Positions 59,795-64,000 of a stretch of 64,000 nt of DNA are shown one piece after another. The notes below the pieces were generated by a model. That model was not told where the DNA came from. It was given only the letters and a program-made list of their open reading frames with translations, and did not search any database. A program made the position numbers and the translations under genes. Source of the stretch: Streptomyces genisteinicus. Its GTDB lineage: Bacteria; Actinomycetota; Actinomycetes; Streptomycetales; Streptomycetaceae. Location: NCBI RefSeq assembly GCF_014489615.1, contig NZ_CP060825.1, forward strand, positions 6,742,001 through 6,806,000. Direction: 5' to 3'. Numbering within the stretch: position 1 is the first letter of the stretch; every line of letters begins with the position of its first letter.

Positions 59795-60934
59795 TCAGAG
59801 GCCGTAGGTCTTGCCGATGACGTCCCGCTGGATCTCGCTCGTCCCGCCGTAGACGGTGGACACCACGGCGGCCCGCAGGTGCCGCTCCATGTCGAACTCC
59901 GTGCTGTAGCCGTAGCCGCCCATCATCTGCATGCCCTCCAGGGCCGTGCGCTTGGCGAGCTCGGTCGCCTTCAGCTTGGCCATGGACGCCTCGCGCGGGA
60001 ACAGCTTGTCCGGCTGCGCGTCGCAGTCCAGCGCGGTCTCCCGTACCAGCAGGCGGGTGCACTCGATCTCGGTGGCCAGGTCCGCGATCCGGTGCCGCAG
60101 CGCCTGGAAGGAGCCGACGGGCCGGCCGAACTGCTCCCGTTCGCGGACGAAGGCGAGCGCGTCGTCGAAGGCACGCCGCGCGAGGCCCAGCATGTTGGCG
60201 GCCAGGAAGAGCCGCTCGTGGTTGAGCCCGGCCATCAGCTGCGGCCAGCCCGCGCCCACTTTGCCGACGACGGCGTCCGCGGGCAGCCGTACGCCGGTGA
60301 GGTAGACGTCGTTGACCTCCCGTCCGCCCATGGTGTCGATGCGGCGCGTCTCGACCCCCGGTGTGCCGGCGGGCAGATGGAACATGGTCAGACCGCCGTG
60401 CTTGTCCTCGCCGGTCCGTGCCACCAGGAGGATGTGCTTCGCGCAGTGCGCGTTGGAGATCCAGGTCTTCTGGCCGTCGACGACCCAGCTGCCGTCGGCC
60501 TCCCGCAGCGCCGCGCAGCGCAGCGCCCCCACGTCGGACCCCGCGCCCGGCTCCGACATGGCGATGGCCAGCACCTCGCCGCGCACGGCCGCGGACAGCG
60601 CCTCGCGCCGCTGCTGCTCGCTGCCGAACTTCTCGTACGCCTTCGCGGCGATGACCGTGGTGACGAAGCCGCCGGCCGGGACCATCCCGTACGAGGTCTC
60701 CTCCAGGAAGAGGCAGGCGTCGGCGAGGCCGCCTCCCGCGCCCCCGTACTCCTCGGGCAGGCACACCCCGAGCCAGCCCAGATCGGCGAGCCTGCCGTAG
60801 AGCTCGGGGTGGTGGGCCTCGCGGCCGCCCGAGGTCAGCGCGGAACGCTGCTCCCGGGTGCCGCACTCCCGTTTGGCGAAATCGCGGACGGCCGCGACGA
60901 AATCGGCCTGTTCTTCGGTGAGGCGACTGCCCAT
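59795..60934 (-). CDS. Acyl-CoA dehydrogenase (second copy)
   Basis: This 379-residue flavoenzyme has AMSEPGAGSDVGALR, DGQKTWISNAHCAKH and the C-terminal MMGGYGYSTEFDMERHLRAAVVSTVYGGTSEIQRDVIGKTYGL. The TSE near the end carries the usual catalytic Glu position. It differs clearly from the first copy and may act on a different chain type. ATG 60934 with GGAGGA; divergent from a TetR gene with a palindrome between. Confidence 0.92.
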   Translation of the reverse strand: MGSRLTEEQADFVAAVRDFAKRECGTREQRSALTSGGREAHHPELYGRLADLGWLGVCLPEEYGGAGGGLADACLFLEETSYGMVPAGGFVTTVIAAKAYEKFGSEQQRREALSAAVRGEVLAIAMSEPGAGSDVGALRCAALREADGSWVVDGQKTWISNAHCAKHILLVARTGEDKHGGLTMFHLPAGTPGVETRRIDTMGGREVNDVYLTGVRLPADAVVGKVGAGWPQLMAGLNHERLFLAANMLGLARRAFDDALAFVREREQFGRPVGSFQALRHRIADLATEIECTRLLVRETALDCDAQPDKLFPREASMAKLKATELAKRTALEGMQMMGGYGYSTEFDMERHLRAAVVSTVYGGTSEIQRDVIGKTYGL

Positions 60935-60970
60935 CAGGTCCTCCGGGGATCGTGTCGCGTTACGAAGTAA

Positions 60971-60984
60971 TGATAGGCGTATCA
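60971..60984. promoter_or_regulatory. Candidate TetR operator TGATA-N4-TATCA
   Basis: TGATAGGCGTATCA lies in the 89-bp divergent gap between the acyl-CoA dehydrogenase and TetR genes, 40 bp from the TetR ATG, in AT-rich sequence that must hold both promoters. Confidence 0.55.
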
Positions 60985-61023
60985 CCGTCTCTTCGGGAGG
61001 TGTTCGCCGGTATCGTGAACGCC

Positions 61024-61650
61024 ATGAGAACCGACACGAACGACCCCGGCCTCGAACGGGCCGCCGCCCGCTCCGGGACGGAGGACCCGACGGCGCGGCG
61101 CATCCTCGACGCCGCGCTGGAGCAGTTCACCCTGCTCGGTCTGCGCCGCTCCTCCGTGGACGACGTCGCCAAGACCGCCGGAGTCTCCCGCGTCACCGTG
61201 TTCCGGCGCTTCCAGACCAAGGACAAGCTGGTCGAGGCGACTCTGCTGCGCGAGCTCGACCGCTTCTTCGAGCGGCTCGACGCGGCCGTCGCCGCCCTGC
61301 CGACCATGGAGGAGCGGGTCGTCGAGGGCTTCGTGGTCGCCCTGCGCCACACCCGCGCCCATCCGCTCTTCGGCGGGCTGCTCCGCCTCGAACCCGAGGT
61401 CGTGCTGCCCTACCTGACCGTGCAGGGCGGCTTCTCGCTCTCCGCCACCGTCAACTACCTGACCGCCCATCTGCGCCGCGCCCAGCAGGCCGAGGGCCGC
61501 CCCGACGAGGACCCGCGGCCCGTCGCCGAGCTCATGGTGCGGGTCGCGGTCTCCTTCCTCCTCAACCCCGCCAGTTGCATCGAGATGGAGGACGAGGACC
61601 AGGCGCGGGCCTTCGCCCGCCGCTACCTGGCCCCGCTGCTGGACGCCTGA
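61024..61650 (+). CDS. TetR regulator
   Basis: This 208-residue protein has an HTH at about 25-70 (ALEQFTLLGLRRSSVDDVAKTAGVSRVTVFRRFQTKDKLV) and a helical ligand domain. It is divergent from the second acyl-CoA dehydrogenase, which it probably represses. The start is uncertain: ATG 61024 lacks a close ribosome site, while GTG 61015 has GGGAGG about 14 nt upstream. Confidence 0.82.
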   Translation: MRTDTNDPGLERAAARSGTEDPTARRILDAALEQFTLLGLRRSSVDDVAKTAGVSRVTVFRRFQTKDKLVEATLLRELDRFFERLDAAVAALPTMEERVVEGFVVALRHTRAHPLFGGLLRLEPEVVLPYLTVQGGFSLSATVNYLTAHLRRAQQAEGRPDEDPRPVAELMVRVAVSFLLNPASCIEMEDEDQARAFARRYLAPLLDA

Positions 61651-61652
61651 CC

Positions 61653-61688
61653 GGCCGGGACCCTCCCGCCCGCGGGAGAGTCCCGGCC
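61653..61688. terminator. Terminator between TetR and aldehyde dehydrogenase
   Basis: A 17-bp stem with one internal mismatch (61653-61669 with 61672-61688) directly follows the TetR stop and faces the convergent dehydrogenase gene. Confidence 0.75.
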
Positions 61689-61709
61689 CGGCGGGGGCCG
61701 CCCGGCCGC

Positions 61710-63227
61710 TCAGCGCCGCCGGTGCAGCGCGCGGGCCATGCGCACCGCGCGCTCCCGTGCGGCGGCCGGCACCTCGAAGGAGGTCAGGGCGATCGGCGGG
61801 GTGAACCGCTGCACGGTCACCGACTGCACGGCGGTGAAGGCCCGCAGCCCCTCCTCGCCGTGGATCCGTCCGAAGCCGGAGTCCTGCGACCCGCCGAACG
61901 GCAGCGCCGGCACCGCGGCGAAGCCCAGCACGGAGTTCACCGACACGGCCCCCGCCCGCAGCCGCGCCGCTATCGCCGCACCGGCCCGTCCGCCGCCGCA
62001 GAAGACGGCCGCGCCCAGGGCGTAGCGCGAGGCGTTGGCCCGCCGGACCGCCTCGTCCACGTCGGCCACCGCGTTGACCGCCACGACCGGCCCGAACGTC
62101 TCCTCCGTCATCGCCGGCGCGTCCTCCGGGACGTCCGCCAGCACCACCGGCGCGACGTACGGGGGGCGCACCGCGTCCGGGCCGCCCAGCAGGGCCCGGG
62201 CCCCCGCCGAGACCGCGCCGGTCACATGCCGCTCGACCACCGCGACCTGCCCCGCCATCGTCATCGGCCCGTAGGCGGCGTCCGGCCCCGCGCCGGTGCG
62301 CAGCGCCCCGGCACGCGCGACCACGCGCTCGCACAGCTCGGCGTGGATCTCCCGCACGGCGTAGACCCGTTCGACGCCGGCGCACGTCTGCCCGGCGTTG
62401 CTCAGCGCGCCCCAGACGATCGCGTCGGCCGCCGCCGACAGGTCCGCGTCCGCCGTGACGATCACCGCGTCCTTGCCGCCGCACTCGGCGAGGAACGGGG
62501 TCAGCGACTCGGCGCAGACCGCCATCACCTTGCGGGCCGTGCCCGGCGAGCCCGTGAACGCCAGCTTGTCGACGCCCGACCGGGCCAGGGCGTCCCCGGT
62601 GGACGCCGCGCCGGTGACCGTGGTCAGCAGTCCGGCGTGGCCGGGCACCGCGGCGTCGAAGATCCGGGTCAGCAGCACCGCTGTCCCCGGCGTCAGTTCG
62701 GACGGCTTGAAGACCACGCCGTTGCCCGCCGCCAGGGCGTAGCCGATGGAGCCCATCGGGGTGTACAGGGGGTAGTTCCACGGGCCGATGACCCCGACCA
62801 CGCCCAGCGGCCGGTGCACCAGCGAGGCCCGCTGGTGCACGGTGAACAGCCCTGTGGCCGCCTTCCTCCTGCGCAGTACGCGCTCCGCGTTGCGGGCGGC
62901 CCAGGCCAGGTGCTCCAGTGTGAGCACGACCTCCAGCGCCGCGTCGCCGGGCGGCTTGCCGGTCTCCTCCGCGATGGTGCCGGCCACGGTGTCCAGGTCG
63001 TCGGCGAGCGCCTTCTTCCAGCGCAGCAGATGGTCGCGCCGCCGGGAGGGCGGCAGCGCCGCCCAGCCCGTCTGGGCGCCTCGGGCCCGCGTCAGGGCGC
63101 GGGCGATCGCCTCCGGCCCGTCGACCGGGTACGCGGCGATCTGCTCGCCGGTGGCGGGGGAGTGCGTGGTGAAGGCCGGGGCGTGCGGTGCGACGGCCGT
63201 GGTGGTGTCGGCTGTGCCGGAGTCCAT
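61710..63227 (-). CDS. NAD(P)-dependent aldehyde dehydrogenase
   Basis: This 505-residue enzyme belongs to the ALDH superfamily. The cofactor region has VIGPWNYPLYTPMGSIGYALAAGNGVVFKPSELTP, FTGSPGTARKV, the general base Glu in LAECGGKDAVIV and the nucleophile Cys in NAGQTCAGVERV. The C-terminal SVNSVLGFAAVPALPFGGSQDSGFGR is close to succinate-semialdehyde/coniferyl types. The substrate is undefined; with lcp and alcohol dehydrogenase nearby an aldehyde catabolic role fits. Confidence 0.92.
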   Translation of the reverse strand: MDSGTADTTTAVAPHAPAFTTHSPATGEQIAAYPVDGPEAIARALTRARGAQTGWAALPPSRRRDHLLRWKKALADDLDTVAGTIAEETGKPPGDAALEVVLTLEHLAWAARNAERVLRRRKAATGLFTVHQRASLVHRPLGVVGVIGPWNYPLYTPMGSIGYALAAGNGVVFKPSELTPGTAVLLTRIFDAAVPGHAGLLTTVTGAASTGDALARSGVDKLAFTGSPGTARKVMAVCAESLTPFLAECGGKDAVIVTADADLSAAADAIVWGALSNAGQTCAGVERVYAVREIHAELCERVVARAGALRTGAGPDAAYGPMTMAGQVAVVERHVTGAVSAGARALLGGPDAVRPPYVAPVVLADVPEDAPAMTEETFGPVVAVNAVADVDEAVRRANASRYALGAAVFCGGGRAGAAIAARLRAGAVSVNSVLGFAAVPALPFGGSQDSGFGRIHGEEGLRAFTAVQSVTVQRFTPPIALTSFEVPAAARERAVRMARALHRRR

Positions 63228-63255
63228 CAGGAACCCCCCTGTGAGTCGAAGATAC

Positions 63256-63278
63256 TGAAACTATTGAGTTGTTTCATC
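63256..63278. promoter_or_regulatory. Inverted repeat upstream of the aldehyde dehydrogenase
   Basis: TGAAAC-N9-GTTTCA, extended to GTTTCATC, lies about 29 bp before the ATG in a 320-bp divergent gap. It resembles the lcp copy 1 repeat but with a shorter spacer. The rest of the gap shows no gene. Confidence 0.4.
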
Positions 63279-63547
63279 GGGCGTCAATACCGGGGGCGGA
63301 ACAGAGGGCATGTGACGTCGCCAGGGAGCCGCCGCGGACCCCGGGCGGGACGCCGTCCGCCCCGGTCCCGCCGGGCCGTCGGACGGGGGTGGCGTTCCGT
63401 GTCCTGCGGCGAACGCCCCTGGCGACGGCCCGCGTTGGCTAGGCTGACGGAAGGGGCGACGGGTTCCCCGAGCTCGCGGCCGGGGCCCGGTCCGGCCCCG
63501 TTCGGCCGCGGTGGGGAACCGGCGCGGACACCACGGGGGGCACAGCG

Positions 63548-64000
63548 GTGGTCGGTTGGCGAGCACGAGCGGCGAACACCGCACCCGGCGAAGGCGGTTG
63601 TGCCCCGCGGGACGCCCGCCCGCCGCACCCCGCCCTGCTGCCCCCGCCGCACCGCTCGTGGCTCCGCACCGCCGCCGTGGCCGCCGCGCTGGTGGTCGCC
63701 GCGCTCGGCCTCCTGTACGCGGGCTCCGGCGCTCCCGGCACGGTGGACGCGTGGATCGCGTCGGCCGTGTACGCCGAGGAGGGGTCCGCGAGGAGCGCGG
63801 CGCTCGCCACGGACTTCCTCGGGGAGCCCGTGGGCGCGGCCGTGCTGGTCGCGGCCGCGGTGACGGTGTGCCTGCTGCGCCGGCGGCCCCGTGCGGCGGT
63901 GCTCGCGGTGGCCGGCCCCGGCGCGGCCGTGGCCGTGACGAAACTGCTCAAGCCCCTGGTGGGACGCACCATCCATGACGGGCACCTGTCCTACCCGAGC
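63548..64000 (+). CDS. PAP2-family phosphatase, N-terminal part (cut by window end)
   Basis: From GTG 63548 (GGGGGG about 8 nt upstream) an open frame runs to the end of the window without a stop. It has a Pro/Arg-rich start, a first membrane helix (TAAVAAALVVAALGLLYAG), a second (EPVGAAVLVAAAVTVCLL) and a third, then KLLKPLVGRTIHDGHLSYPS, which is the KxxxxxxR and PSGH entry of PAP2 lipid phosphatases. It is probably an undecaprenyl- or phospholipid phosphatase; the catalytic second half lies outside. Confidence 0.75.
   Translation, partial: MVGWRARAANTAPGEGGCAPRDARPPHPALLPPPHRSWLRTAAVAAALVVAALGLLYAGSGAPGTVDAWIASAVYAEEGSARSAALATDFLGEPVGAAVLVAAAVTVCLLRRRPRAAVLAVAGPGAAVAVTKLLKPLVGRTIHDGHLSYPS

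Overview
The window is chromosomal DNA of a Streptomyces or close relative. Reading frames have very high GC at third codon positions, starts are often GTG, genes overlap by ATGA or GTGA, many promoters are divergent, and several families are typical of the genus (DUF397 with a WhiJ-like regulator, CebR-box cellulases, rare TTA codons, tandem acyl-CoA genes).

Left part (1-7.7 kb): the tail of a SpoIIE/PP2C-like phosphatase; an IS110-family element flanked by a 9-bp direct repeat, with a long leader that could encode a bridge RNA; a secreted GH9 cellulase with CBM4- and CBM2-like modules behind a perfect CebR box; a secreted M23 peptidase; and an anti-sigma-like ATPase / WhiJ-like HTH / DUF397 set.

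Centre (7.7-34 kb): a complete contractile injection system (CIS) of the Streptomyces eCIS type. One long minus-strand operon runs from sheath through tube, a small assembly-type protein, DUF6760, a 1242-residue Pro/Ala/Gly-rich protein with repeated VQR motifs, a second tube protein, LysM hub, VgrG-like spike, gp25, baseplate J and tail protein I to a zinc-ribbon membrane protein. Divergent from it lie a large DUF4157 protein with a predicted deaminase toxin core (the best cargo candidate), a membrane-anchored ricin-type lectin and a NACHT NTPase. A second minus-strand pair encodes the AAA+ ATPase and the DUF4255 cap. An atypical LuxR regulator and a large LuxR/ATPase regulator with a TTA codon follow.

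Right part (38.5-64 kb): a catabolic region that reads as a rubber or isoprenoid degradation island. An oxiA/oxiB-like molybdenum oxidoreductase sits beside two divergent latex-clearing-protein (Lcp, DUF2236) genes. Further on are an alcohol dehydrogenase, an alpha-methylacyl-CoA racemase-like CoA-transferase, an F420-type oxidoreductase, two acyl-CoA dehydrogenases, a thiolase, a FadB-like fusion, a fatty acyl-CoA synthetase, an aldehyde dehydrogenase and three TetR regulators, one of them a tandem double TetR. An AA10 LPMO with a second CebR box and a secreted RTX-repeat protein lie between. The window ends inside a PAP2 phosphatase gene.
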